Shown piece after piece: positions 50,831 to 59,224 of a stretch of 64,000 bases of DNA. Positions within the stretch are counted from its first letter, which is position 1. Each line of letters opens with the position of its first letter. A model generated the notes under the pieces. That model saw only the letters and a program-made list of their open reading frames with translations. It made no database searches and was not told the origin of the DNA. Origin of the DNA: Dactylosporangium aurantiacum (GTDB lineage Bacteria; Actinomycetota; Actinomycetes; Mycobacteriales; Micromonosporaceae); assembly GCF_000716715.1 (NCBI RefSeq), contig NZ_JNYJ01000025.1, positions 88,352 to 152,351 on the forward strand, written 5' to 3'. A program made the position numbers and the translations under genes.

Positions 50831-51640
50831 ATGACCGCGGACGTCACCACCCCAAGGACCACCCCGACCTGGACCGCCCGGTCGCTGCGCGGGCTGCGCT
50901 ACTGGCTGCACCGCCACCGGCGCACGTGGCGCGGCGCGCTGGTGATGGCGGTGTTCAACCCGCTGGTGTTCCTGTTCGCGATCGGCGCCGGCCTCGGGCA
51001 CATCGTCGACACCACCGGCGGGCTGCCCGGCGGCCAGCCGTACCTGCACTTCTTCGCGCCGGGGCTGCTGGCCGCGGCGGCGATGCAGGCGGCGTTCGTC
51101 GACTCCGGCGGCGCGGTCCGGCTCGCCGCGATGCCCGGCGGCGCCTACCGGGCCGCGATGAACACCCCGCTGCGGCCGTCGGAGATCTTCCTCGGCCACC
51201 TGCTGTACGTCGGGGTGCTCAGCGCGTGCAACGCCACCTTCTTCGTCGCGGTGATGGCCGCGCTCGGCGTGACCGGCTCACCGTGGGCGCCGGCGATGGT
51301 GCCCGTCGGAGTGCTGACCGGGCTGGCGTTCGCGGCGCCGATGGCCGCGTTCTCGATCATCGTGCCGAACCCGGAGAACATCTCGCAGGTGTACCGATTC
51401 GTGATGCTGCCGCTGTACATGTTCTCCGGCACGTTCTTCCCGGTGGACACGCTGCCCGCGGCGGTGCGCCCGGTCGCGCAGCTCCTGCCGCTGTGGCACG
51501 CCGTGACGCTGTGCCGCTCGCTGAACGAGGGCACCGCGACGCTCCTCGGCGCCGCCGGTCACGTGGCCTACCTGCTGGTGTTGTGCGCCGCCGGGCTGAT
51601 CGCCGGGCGGATCACGTACCGCCGGGTCCTGCACCCCTAG
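50831..51640 (+). CDS. ABC-2 type exporter permease 1
   Basis: 269 residues with six membrane helices. LVMAVFNPLVFLFAIGAGLG, then FVMLPLYMFSGTFFPVDTLPAAVRPVAQLLPLWHAVTLCR near the end, are diagnostic of ABC-2 (DrrB-like) permeases. It begins one base after the ATPase stop. Confidence 0.9.
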   Translation: MTADVTTPRTTPTWTARSLRGLRYWLHRHRRTWRGALVMAVFNPLVFLFAIGAGLGHIVDTTGGLPGGQPYLHFFAPGLLAAAAMQAAFVDSGGAVRLAAMPGGAYRAAMNTPLRPSEIFLGHLLYVGVLSACNATFFVAVMAALGVTGSPWAPAMVPVGVLTGLAFAAPMAAFSIIVPNPENISQVYRFVMLPLYMFSGTFFPVDTLPAAVRPVAQLLPLWHAVTLCRSLNEGTATLLGAAGHVAYLLVLCAAGLIAGRITYRRVLHP

Positions 51641-51653
51641 GAAGGACTGCGCG

Positions 51654-52442
51654 ATGACGACGGCGACACCGGCACGGCGCCGGCGGCCGGGCGCCCGGGC
51701 GCCGCTGCTGCTCGAACGCCACCTCCTGGTGAACACCCGCACCTGGGTCAACCTGGCGTTCGAGCTGTTCGAGCCGTTGCTGTACCTGCTCGCGATCGGG
51801 TTCGGGCTGGGCGCCGTCATCGGCTCGGTCGCCGGCTCCGACGTGCCGTACCCGGCGTACGTGGCGCCGGGGCTGCTCGCGGCGGCGGCGATGAACGGTG
51901 CGGTCGGCGAGACCACGTTCCGGGTGTTCCTGCGCATCAAGCACGAACGCTTCTACGAGTCGGTCCTGGTGACCCCGCTCAGCGTCGCCGACGTCGCGGT
52001 CGGCGAGGTCGGCTGGGCGGTGCTGCGCGCGGTGGTCGCGGCGACCGGGTTCCTCGCCGCCAGCGCGGTGCTGGGGCTGCTGCACTCGGCGTGGGCGCTG
52101 CTGGCGGTGCCGGCCGCGGCCCTCATCGGGTTCGCGTTCGGCGGCGCCGGCATGCTCGTGACGACGTTCCTGCGCAACTGGCAGGACTTCCAGTACATCC
52201 AGCTGGTGATGCTGCCGATGTTCATGTTCGCCACCACGTTCTACCCGCTGTCGGTGTACCCGGCGGCGCTGCGGCCGCTGATCGCGTGCCTGCCGCTGTA
52301 CCAGGCGATCGAGCTGGTCCGCGGGGTCGCGCTCGGCACGTTCGGCCAGGGGGTGCTGATCGCCGTGGTGTACCTGGGCCTGCTCGGCGCCGCCGCCCTG
52401 TACTTGGCGGTCGGCCGGCTCCGTGGCCAGCTGCGCCCGTGA
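51654..52442 (+). CDS. ABC-2 type exporter permease 2
   Basis: 262 residues, six membrane helices, similar in layout to the preceding permease (NLAFELFEPLLYLLAIGFGLG; MLPMFMFATTFYPLSVYPAALRPLIACLPLYQAIELVRG). Two different permeases suggest a heterodimeric exporter. Ends just before a strong bidirectional terminator. Confidence 0.9.
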   Translation: MTTATPARRRRPGARAPLLLERHLLVNTRTWVNLAFELFEPLLYLLAIGFGLGAVIGSVAGSDVPYPAYVAPGLLAAAAMNGAVGETTFRVFLRIKHERFYESVLVTPLSVADVAVGEVGWAVLRAVVAATGFLAASAVLGLLHSAWALLAVPAAALIGFAFGGAGMLVTTFLRNWQDFQYIQLVMLPMFMFATTFYPLSVYPAALRPLIACLPLYQAIELVRGVALGTFGQGVLIAVVYLGLLGAAALYLAVGRLRGQLRP

Positions 52443-52473
52443 CCCTTGAGGGCGGCGCACCGCCCTCAAGGGT
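52442..52473. terminator. Strong bidirectional terminator between exporter and epimerase genes
   Basis: ACCCTTGAGGGCGG and CCGCCCTCAAGGGT form a perfect 14-bp stem with a four-base loop, starting at the exporter stop codon; it separates the convergent exporter and epimerase units. Confidence 0.8.
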
Positions 52474-52498
52474 TGCGACGGCACACGGTTGACGACGG

Positions 52499-53257
52499 TC
52501 AGGACGGCACGCCGAGCGTCGCGTCGAGGTAGCGGTCGATGACGGCGCGGAAGTAGTCGGGGCCGAACCGCAGCCGGTCGACGCCCGGGATGAGCCGGCG
52601 CAGCTTCTCGATCGACACGTCGTGCGTGCCGGGGCGGTCCACGTACTCGCGGGTCACCGGCCGGCCCGGCCGCAACCGCCGCTCGACGTGGTCGAGCACC
52701 TCCTCCACGGGCACGCCGACGCCGGTGGCGACGTTGACGACCTCGTTGACGACCCCGGCGGTGAGCAGGTCGTCGACGATGCGCACCACGTCGGCGACGT
52801 CGATGAGGTCGCGGTGCGCGCCGCGGAACACCCGCAGCCGGCCGGCCGTGATCTGCCGCACGAGCGCCGGCAGCAGCTGGTGCGGCGGCTGGCCGGCGCC
52901 GATCGTGTGCGACAGGCGCAGCAGCAGGTGCTCGGCGCCGCTGGCCGCCACGACGCTCTCCAGGGCGAGTTTGTGCCGCCCGTACGGGTCGGGCGGGTAG
53001 ACGGGGTCGGATTCGCGGCCGGTGCTGCCCTGCCCGCCGTACATGCTCGCCGACGACGTGGAGAAGTACACGACGCGGCGGCCGTGCGCGGCGCAGCCAC
53101 GCAGCACCGGGTACAGCAGGTCGGCCTCGCGGGCGAACTGCTGCTCGCTGACGGCGCCGACGCTGGAAACGCCGGCGGCGAAGACGACGGTGTCCGGGTG
53201 GCGGTGCGCGATCGGCTGCAGGCTGCGGGCGATGAATCCGTGGCCGATGATGTCGAT
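52499..53257 (-). CDS. NAD-dependent epimerase/dehydratase-like protein without a canonical start codon
   Basis: About 252 residues of extended SDR type: the NAD motif IDIIGHGFIARSL at the very start, FAAGVSSVGAVSE, then FSTSSASMYG and the catalytic pair in YPPDPYGRHKLALE (YxxxK), RLSHTIGAG, and DLIDVADVVRIVDDLL. After the TAG that ends the upstream glycosyltransferase (53272-53270) the same frame reads GGG AGC GGC GCA ATC GAC, with no ATG, GTG or TTG before the NAD motif. GGGGAG lies seven bases before the ATC at 53257, which is used here as a nominal start. The next usual start, GTG at 53107, would remove the cofactor site. It probably modifies the sugar or substrate of the neighbouring glycosyltransferase. 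Confidence 0.65.
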   Translation of the reverse strand: MDIIGHGFIARSLQPIAHRHPDTVVFAAGVSSVGAVSEQQFAREADLLYPVLRGCAAHGRRVVYFSTSSASMYGGQGSTGRESDPVYPPDPYGRHKLALESVVAASGAEHLLLRLSHTIGAGQPPHQLLPALVRQITAGRLRVFRGAHRDLIDVADVVRIVDDLLTAGVVNEVVNVATGVGVPVEEVLDHVERRLRPGRPVTREYVDRPGTHDVSIEKLRRLIPGVDRLRFGPDYFRAVIDRYLDATLGVPS

Positions 53258-53269
53258 TGCGCCGCTCCC

Positions 53270-54577
53270 CTACGTCAGCGGCCCGGCGGATCGGCCGATC
53301 ACGGTGAAGTGCCGGTCGAGCATGCCGGTGAACGACCGCAGCCAGTTGGTCCGGTAGTCGCGGGTGCGGCGGGTGCGTTCCAGCGCGGCGGCGCTCATGC
53401 GGGCCCGTTCGGCCAGCGGCATCGCCACGACGGAGCGCAGCGCGTCGGCGACCGCGGCAACGGTCCGTTCCTTGGCCATGACCCCGTCGACGCCGTCGTC
53501 GATGAGCTCCGGGTACACACCGGCCGGCACGCCGATGACGACGAGCCCGTTGCCGCCGTTCATGAGGGTCGCCTCGTTGCCGGTGATGGACGCGGACTCC
53601 CGCTCGGACAGGAACGCGGCGGCGAGGGTGAGCCGCCACTGGCAGAACGCGGCGAGGACCCGGTCGTCCTGGCCGGACAGCAGCAGGCCGGGTGAGCCGA
53701 GCGAGCGGTGGTACTCCTCCAGCGCGGGGTTCGGCCGCGGGTTGAGCACGACCGGGAAGACGTCGCCCGCCTCCTTCGCCGCCTCCAGGAACAGTTCGAA
53801 GCCCTTCTCCGGCACGCCGCGACCCCAGCTGATGACCAGCTCCTGGGCCAGCGGCACGCCGAGCGAGCGCAGGATCGCCTCGACCTCGGCCGGGTCCATC
53901 CGGTCGAACTTCGGCGCGTCCTGGCGGATGCCGTTGTAGGCGAACAGGAACTTGTCGTCGGGGATGCCGTACACCTGCTGGTACTGCTCGCGCATCCAGC
54001 TGGACTCCCAGCCGACGGTGACGCGCTCGTCGTGGCGGGCGAGGTGGCCCATGACGGAGTCGGCGTAGGTCTCGGGCAGCTCCGCGTCGCCGCCGGCGTT
54101 GAGCACCGGGTTGTGGGTGAGGTGCACGACCGTGGCCGGGATGTGGAACTGGTCGGCGGCGCGCACCACGAACCGGGTCGCCATCGCGAACATGCTCATG
54201 CCGGTGAGCACCAGCACCGAGTCGGCCTCCTCGGCGACGCGCAGCATCACCTGCCCGCTGGCGGCGCCCATGGCGACGCAGTGCTCGAAGTGGTCCATCT
54301 CCCACGGGTGCGCCCGCGGGTCGGCCATGCGGTGGTACTGGACGTCGCCGTCGCGCAGCCACCGCTGTTCCGCGTACGCCCACCGGTCGGTGTCGTAGCC
54401 GGTGTTCGAGGCCCGTTCGGCGATGTGCCACCGCACGTCGGCGCCGTGCGCGTGCGCGAGCTGTGCCGCCTCCGCGCGCAGGTCGAGGATGTCGTGCACG
54501 ACCCGGGCGACGCCGCCGTCGACCTGACGGAAACCCTCGTTGGTGAAGATGAGCACGGCCAGGCGGTGTTCGCCCAT
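53270..54577 (-). CDS. Glycosyltransferase (GT4/GT1-like, GT-B fold)
   Basis: 435 residues. The N-terminal half begins LAVLIFTNEGFRQVDGGVARVVHDIL (GG-V substrate loop); the C-terminal half has ELVISWGRGVPEKGFELFLEAAKEAG and ASITGNEATLMNGGNGLVVIGVPAGVYPELIDDGVDGVMA, the nucleotide-sugar binding region of GT-B enzymes. It attaches a sugar to an unknown acceptor. GGGGAGGAA precedes the ATG. It is divergent from the condensation-type gene at 54784 and adjacent to the epimerase, and is probably part of the same natural-product cluster. Confidence 0.8.
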   Translation of the reverse strand: MGEHRLAVLIFTNEGFRQVDGGVARVVHDILDLRAEAAQLAHAHGADVRWHIAERASNTGYDTDRWAYAEQRWLRDGDVQYHRMADPRAHPWEMDHFEHCVAMGAASGQVMLRVAEEADSVLVLTGMSMFAMATRFVVRAADQFHIPATVVHLTHNPVLNAGGDAELPETYADSVMGHLARHDERVTVGWESSWMREQYQQVYGIPDDKFLFAYNGIRQDAPKFDRMDPAEVEAILRSLGVPLAQELVISWGRGVPEKGFELFLEAAKEAGDVFPVVLNPRPNPALEEYHRSLGSPGLLLSGQDDRVLAAFCQWRLTLAAAFLSERESASITGNEATLMNGGNGLVVIGVPAGVYPELIDDGVDGVMAKERTVAAVADALRSVVAMPLAERARMSAAALERTRRTRDYRTNWLRSFTGMLDRHFTVIGRSAGPLT

Positions 54578-54710
54578 GCGGATATTCCTCCCCGTGGTGG
54601 CCCCCTCCGGCGGACCCGACCGATCGACGGCGTTCACGCCCTGGGGTGACCAGCACGCAGCCTGCCGAGCACGGCGCCGTGCGTCAATACCGGCGGTACG
54701 CACACGATCG

Positions 54711-54749
54711 CGCACACGATTGCGCCCACCCGGACCGGTTGGTTAGCGT
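54711..54749 (+). promoter_or_regulatory. Promoter region of the condensation-P450-carrier-adenylation operon
   Basis: TTGCGC (54720-54725) and TAGCGT (54744-54749) are 18 bases apart, 35 bases before the TTG start. Just upstream the element CGCACACGAT[C/T]G occurs twice in direct repeat (about 54699-54722), a possible activator site. Confidence 0.4.
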
Positions 54750-54783
54750 TCCGGCGCACGCTGTCCTACGGGGAGGATCACCG

Positions 54784-56187
54784 TTGCACGCATCCGGCTC
54801 TGCGCAAGAAGTGCGCCGCGGCGGCCTCACCTGGGCGCAGCAGCTGTGGACCCGCTGGGTGCCGGCGGACGAGGCGGCGTCCTATGAGGACAACCTGAGC
54901 ATCGTGCTGCCGGTGCGGGCGGTGCCGGTCGCGGTGGCCGAGGCGGCCGTGCGTGACGTGCTGGCCCGCCACGAGGGGCTGCGGACCCTGATCGACCGGG
55001 CGCCCACGCCGTACGGGCACGTGCAGCGCGTCTTCGCCGTCGACGACCTGCGCGGTGTCGTGCTCGTCAGCGACGAGGACGCCGGCGGTGCGGTGTTCAC
55101 CGCGGCGGCCGGCACGTCGTTCGTCATCGGCGAGGACTGGCCGGCGCGGTTCGTGCTGTTCCGCCACGGCGGCACGGTGAGCGAGATCGGTCTGGTCGTG
55201 GACCACAGCGCGACCGACGCGTGGGGGTTCCAGGTGCTGCAGCGCGACGTGGTCCTCGCCGTGGCGGGGCGCGCCGGCGGGCTCGCCGACCCGTTCGTGG
55301 ACGCGCCGCCGGTGGAGCAGCCGGTCGACACGGCCGCGGCGCAGGACACCCCGGACGGCGTGGCGGAGAACCGGCGCGGACTGCAGCTGTGGCGGCGGCA
55401 GGCGCACCGGCTGCGCACCGCGCTGGGCGGGTGGACGTGGGACGACGGGGCCGCCGCCCGCTTCGGGCAGCGCAACGAGACCGGCGCCAAGCACCACGTC
55501 GCGTTCCTCGGCACCGCCGAGCTGTCCGACGCGCTGGCCACGCTCACCGAGCGGGACCGGATCCCGCCGTCGGCGATCCTGCTCACCGCGTACGCGGCGG
55601 CGATCTGCGCGGTGGAGGACCTGCCGGCGGTCGGCGTCTACGCCGTCAGCGTCAACCGGCTGTCGCTGCCGGTGAAGTCCTCCGTGCGGTTCTCGGCGAT
55701 GCCCGCACCCGTCGTCGTGCCGCGCCGGCCGGCCGGCCCGACCCGCGCCGACGTGCTCGACGTGGCGGCGCAGATCTTCCAGAACCACCGCGCGTCCAAT
55801 GTGGACTCTGCGGTCGCGGCGCGGGACTGCGAGGACATCCTCGGCGACCGGTACGGCACCGCGGCGGCGTTCCCGATGTTCAGCTACGTCACTGACCCGG
55901 TCCTCGGCACGGTCGCCAACGCCCGCTCGTTCAGCCGGGAACGCCTCGCGTACCAGGCGCCCGAGCAGCAGGGCGTGGTGACCTTCGCCGAGCCCCGGCT
56001 GCGCGGGCCCCGGCACATGCTGGCCGTGCAGCACTCCGGCGGCTCGGCGCTGCTGATGCTGCGCTGGAACGAGCACACCGGCTGGAACGGCTTCGCCGAG
56101 CCGATGCTGTGGCACGTGCACGACCTGGTTCGCTGGGCCGCCGAGGGGTTCCGCGACGCGCCGCCGGCGTTCGGCCGGGCACGCTGA
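54784..56187 (+). CDS. Stand-alone NRPS condensation-like protein
   Basis: 467 residues of the condensation/chloramphenicol acetyltransferase fold. LTWAQQLWTRWVP is the first helix (C1-like) and ALRTL-like RHEGLRTLID the C2 region; the active-site motif is VVDHSATDAWG, corresponding to HHxxxDG with the first His changed to Asp and the final Gly to Ala while the catalytic second His and the Asp remain. It would join a carrier-bound acyl group to an amine or alcohol. TTG start with GGGGAGGA seven bases upstream. It heads a same-strand unit with P450, carrier and adenylation genes. Confidence 0.8.
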   Translation: MHASGSAQEVRRGGLTWAQQLWTRWVPADEAASYEDNLSIVLPVRAVPVAVAEAAVRDVLARHEGLRTLIDRAPTPYGHVQRVFAVDDLRGVVLVSDEDAGGAVFTAAAGTSFVIGEDWPARFVLFRHGGTVSEIGLVVDHSATDAWGFQVLQRDVVLAVAGRAGGLADPFVDAPPVEQPVDTAAAQDTPDGVAENRRGLQLWRRQAHRLRTALGGWTWDDGAAARFGQRNETGAKHHVAFLGTAELSDALATLTERDRIPPSAILLTAYAAAICAVEDLPAVGVYAVSVNRLSLPVKSSVRFSAMPAPVVVPRRPAGPTRADVLDVAAQIFQNHRASNVDSAVAARDCEDILGDRYGTAAAFPMFSYVTDPVLGTVANARSFSRERLAYQAPEQQGVVTFAEPRLRGPRHMLAVQHSGGSALLMLRWNEHTGWNGFAEPMLWHVHDLVRWAAEGFRDAPPAFGRAR

Positions 56188-56202
56188 GCCGGGGCACCGC
56201 GG

Positions 56203-57390
56203 ATGAGCACCATGGGGCAGGGCACGGCACCGCCGCTGGACTTCGACGACCACACGTTCCAGACCCGGCCGTGGCCGGTGTACGACTGGTACCGCACGCA
56301 CTCGCCCGTGCACTGGTCGCCGCAGCTGCGCGTGTACTTCGTGTTCGGCTACACCAACGTGCGGGCGGTGCTCGGCTCGCCGAAGTTCGGCACCTACCAC
56401 CCGTTCCGGCGCAGCCGCCCCACGTTCGGGGGGTCGCTGCTGGACACCGACGGGACCGAGCACGACCGGCTGCGCTCCGCCCTGGCCGGCGCGTTCCGGC
56501 CGCCGGCGGTGCGCGCCCACGCGGAGCGGGCCGTCACCCCGATCGTGGAGCAGCTGCTGGACGAGGTCCTCGCCGGCGACCCCGACCTGATCCCCGCCAC
56601 GCTCGCCCACGAGCTGCCGATGCGGGTGATCTGCGCGGTGCTGGGGCTGCCGGCCGCCGACACCGGGCTGCTGCACCGGCTGATGGCGCCGCTCATCGAC
56701 TACGTCGACCACGCGCCGGTCCCGCTCGCCGAGGTGCTCGCCAGCCGCGACGAGCTGCGCGCGTACCTGGAGCGGCACCTCGCCGGCGACGGTGGCGGTG
56801 GGAGTGGAGGTGGCCTGCTCGCGCTGCTGCGTGACGCCGACGCGCCGCTGGAGACGGGCGAGATCGTCAGCAACTCGATGCTGCTGATGGCGGCGGCGAC
56901 GAAGACCACCGGCGCGTCCGTCGTCAACCTCCTGGCCCGGGTCGGCACGACCCCCGGGACGCTGCCCGGGCCGGGGCACCAGCCGCGGCAGGTGACCGCG
57001 ACCGTCGTGGAGACGCTGCGGCACGAGCCGCCGCTGCACGTGACGCTGCGGTACGCGGCCGAGGACGTCACGATCGCCGGCACCACGATCCCCCGCGGCG
57101 CGCCGGTGCAGGCGTGCCTGGCCAGCGCCAACCGGGACCCGGCGGTGTACAGCGACCCGGACGAGTGGCGGCCGGGCCGGGCCGGGCCGCTGCCGCTCAC
57201 CTTCGGCTACGGGCGCCACCACTGCCTCGGCAGCGGGCTGGCGCAGGCGGAGCTGGAGACGCTGCTGACGTCGCTGGGCCGGCGGCTGAGCGACCTGACC
57301 GTGACCGCCCCCGAGCATCCGGTGCCGCACGGGCGCACGTTCCGGGTCGTGCCCGGCCTGCGGATCGCCTGCACGCCGCGCCGGGCCTGA
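56203..57390 (+). CDS. Cytochrome P450 with atypical I-helix
   Basis: 395 residues. Heme-binding motif FGYGRHHCLGSGLA (Cys ligand), ExxR as ETLRHEPP, and the substrate loop FGGSLLDTDGTEHDRLRSAL. The I-helix, where most P450s have [A/G]Gx[D/E]T, reads MAAATKTTGAS: the acidic residue is Lys. A Gly-rich insert (GDGGGGSGGG) lies at about residue 200. Next to a free carrier protein, it may hydroxylate a carrier-bound amino acid, as known P450s do for beta-hydroxylation. It follows the condensation gene by 15 bases. Confidence 0.9.
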   Translation: MSTMGQGTAPPLDFDDHTFQTRPWPVYDWYRTHSPVHWSPQLRVYFVFGYTNVRAVLGSPKFGTYHPFRRSRPTFGGSLLDTDGTEHDRLRSALAGAFRPPAVRAHAERAVTPIVEQLLDEVLAGDPDLIPATLAHELPMRVICAVLGLPAADTGLLHRLMAPLIDYVDHAPVPLAEVLASRDELRAYLERHLAGDGGGGSGGGLLALLRDADAPLETGEIVSNSMLLMAAATKTTGASVVNLLARVGTTPGTLPGPGHQPRQVTATVVETLRHEPPLHVTLRYAAEDVTIAGTTIPRGAPVQACLASANRDPAVYSDPDEWRPGRAGPLPLTFGYGRHHCLGSGLAQAELETLLTSLGRRLSDLTVTAPEHPVPHGRTFRVVPGLRIACTPRRA

Positions 57391-57431
57391 GCTTTTCCTT
57401 CCTCCGATCCGACCTTCCAGGAGCCGCCGCC

Positions 57432-57689
57432 ATGGCAACCCCCGACCCGATCACCGGCACCCTCATCGGGTTCCTCAGCGACATCAAGGGCCGCGACGTC
57501 GCCCCCGATCTCGCCGCCGACGACAACGCGCTGCGGGCGCTGAACCTCGACTCCCTGGAGACGGTCGAGCTGTCCGTCCGGCTGGAGAAGGACCTCGGCG
57601 TCGAGTTCGGCAAGGACCCCGCCGACCTCGCCGCCCTGGAGAGCCTGCACGGCCTCACCGCCCTGGTCCGTGACCGGCTGCCCGCATGA
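57432..57689 (+). CDS. Stand-alone acyl/peptidyl carrier protein
   Basis: 85 residues, the usual carrier size. LRALNLDSLETVELSVRLEKDLGVEF contains the DSL motif whose Ser takes the phosphopantetheine arm. It should hold the amino acid activated by the next protein and present it to the P450 and condensation protein. GGAG lies upstream of the ATG, and its stop overlaps the adenylation gene by ATGA. Confidence 0.9.
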   Translation: MATPDPITGTLIGFLSDIKGRDVAPDLAADDNALRALNLDSLETVELSVRLEKDLGVEFGKDPADLAALESLHGLTALVRDRLPA

Positions 57690-59224
57690 GCGGATTTCTC
57701 CGGGCGCTGACGGCGCACGCCCGCGAACGGCCTGACCAGGTGGCGCTGGTGGGGCCCGACGCCACGCTCAGCTACGCGCGGCTGCACCGCGACAGCGCCG
57801 CCGTCGCGGCGGGGCTGGCGGCGGCCGGTGTGCGCCCCGGTGACGTGGTCGCGGTGCACGCGGAGAAGACGGCGGCGGTCATCGCCGGGCTGGTCGGGAT
57901 CGTGCGGGCCGGTGCCGCGTACGTGCCGATCGACCCGACCGCCCCGGCCGCGCACCGCATCGGGCTGCTCGAGGACTGTGCCGCGCGGGCGATCCTGTGC
58001 ACCGCCGGGCGGGCCGACACGCTGCGCCGGCAGGGCGTCACCGTCGTCACCGTCGAGGATCTGGTCGCCTCGGGCTCCCCCGCGGTGGCGGTACACGAGG
58101 ATCCGGACCGCATCGCGTACATGATCTACACGTCGGGCAGCACCGGCCGGCCGAAGGGGGTCCGGATCCCGCACCGCGCGCTCGACGCGTTCGTCGCCGC
58201 GGTCGTGCCGTCGCTGGGGTTCGACGCCGCCGCGCGGTGCCTCAACACGCTGCCGCTGCACTTCGACGGGTCCGTCGTGGACCTGCTGGTGCCCCTGGCC
58301 GTCGGGGCGCGGCTGAACCTGGGACCGGCGGTGATGGCGCCGTCGCTGGTCCTGGACCTCGTCGAGGGTGAGCGCATCACGCACATGACGGCGATCGGCT
58401 CGACCCTCGCCCTGCTCGCCCAGCGTGGCGACCTCGCCGCCCGGGACCTGACCGCGCTGCGGATGGTGCTCACCGGCGCCGAGATCGTGCACCCCGGCGC
58501 GGTGCAGGCGTGGCTGGCGGCGGCGCCGAACCTGACCGTGTTCAACGGGTACGGCCCGACGGAGACCACCGTCATCGTCACCGCGCAGCGCATCAGCGAA
58601 CGGGAACCGGGCCGCACGGCGCCGTACCCGATCGGGCCGGAGCTGCCCGGCTCGCACATCTGCTTCCTGGACGCCGACGGCACCTGCTCCGCCGACGGCC
58701 CCGGGGAGCTGCTCATCGCCGGTGACCAGCTGATGGCCGGCTACCACCAGCGGCCGGAGGAGGAGCGGCGGGCGTTCCTCGAGGTGCACGGCGTGCGGCA
58801 CTACCGCAGCGGCGACATCGGCAGCCGCGGCCCCGACGGCGCGATCCGCTTCGACGGCCGCCGCGACGACGAGGTGAAGATCCGCGGCAACCGGATCAAC
58901 CTCAACGAGGTGAAACGCGGCGTCGAGCGGCACCCCGCCGTCGGGCAGGCGTTCGTGGAGGCCGTCCCGGACGGTGCGGACGGGCTGCGGCTGGCGTGCG
59001 CGGTCACCGTCCCCGCCGGTGCCGGCGACGACCTGCCGCGGCAGCTGGAGGCGCACTGCGCCGCCGTGCTGCCCCGCTCCATGGCCCCGCGCAGCTACCA
59101 CGTGCTGGCCGCCCTGCCGACGCTGCCCAGCGGCAAGCCGGACCGGGCCCGGATCCGGGCGCTACTGACCGAGCCGCAGCCACACGGTCGCGTCGACCGG
59201 CAGGAGCCCGCCGGTCAGCGGTGA
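57686..59224 (+). CDS. Stand-alone NRPS adenylation protein
   Basis: 512 residues. Core motifs in order: A3 MIYTSGSTGRPKGVRIPH, A5 FNGYGPTETTVIV, A7 YRSGDIG, A8 GRRDDEVKIRGNRINLNEV and A10 PSGKPDRARI with its catalytic Lys. It activates a carboxylic acid, probably an amino acid, as the adenylate and loads the adjacent carrier protein. Specificity cannot be called reliably by eye. The last 63 bases overlap the end of the convergent GH13 gene. Confidence 0.92.
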   Translation: MSGFLRALTAHARERPDQVALVGPDATLSYARLHRDSAAVAAGLAAAGVRPGDVVAVHAEKTAAVIAGLVGIVRAGAAYVPIDPTAPAAHRIGLLEDCAARAILCTAGRADTLRRQGVTVVTVEDLVASGSPAVAVHEDPDRIAYMIYTSGSTGRPKGVRIPHRALDAFVAAVVPSLGFDAAARCLNTLPLHFDGSVVDLLVPLAVGARLNLGPAVMAPSLVLDLVEGERITHMTAIGSTLALLAQRGDLAARDLTALRMVLTGAEIVHPGAVQAWLAAAPNLTVFNGYGPTETTVIVTAQRISEREPGRTAPYPIGPELPGSHICFLDADGTCSADGPGELLIAGDQLMAGYHQRPEEERRAFLEVHGVRHYRSGDIGSRGPDGAIRFDGRRDDEVKIRGNRINLNEVKRGVERHPAVGQAFVEAVPDGADGLRLACAVTVPAGAGDDLPRQLEAHCAAVLPRSMAPRSYHVLAALPTLPSGKPDRARIRALLTEPQPHGRVDRQEPAGQR

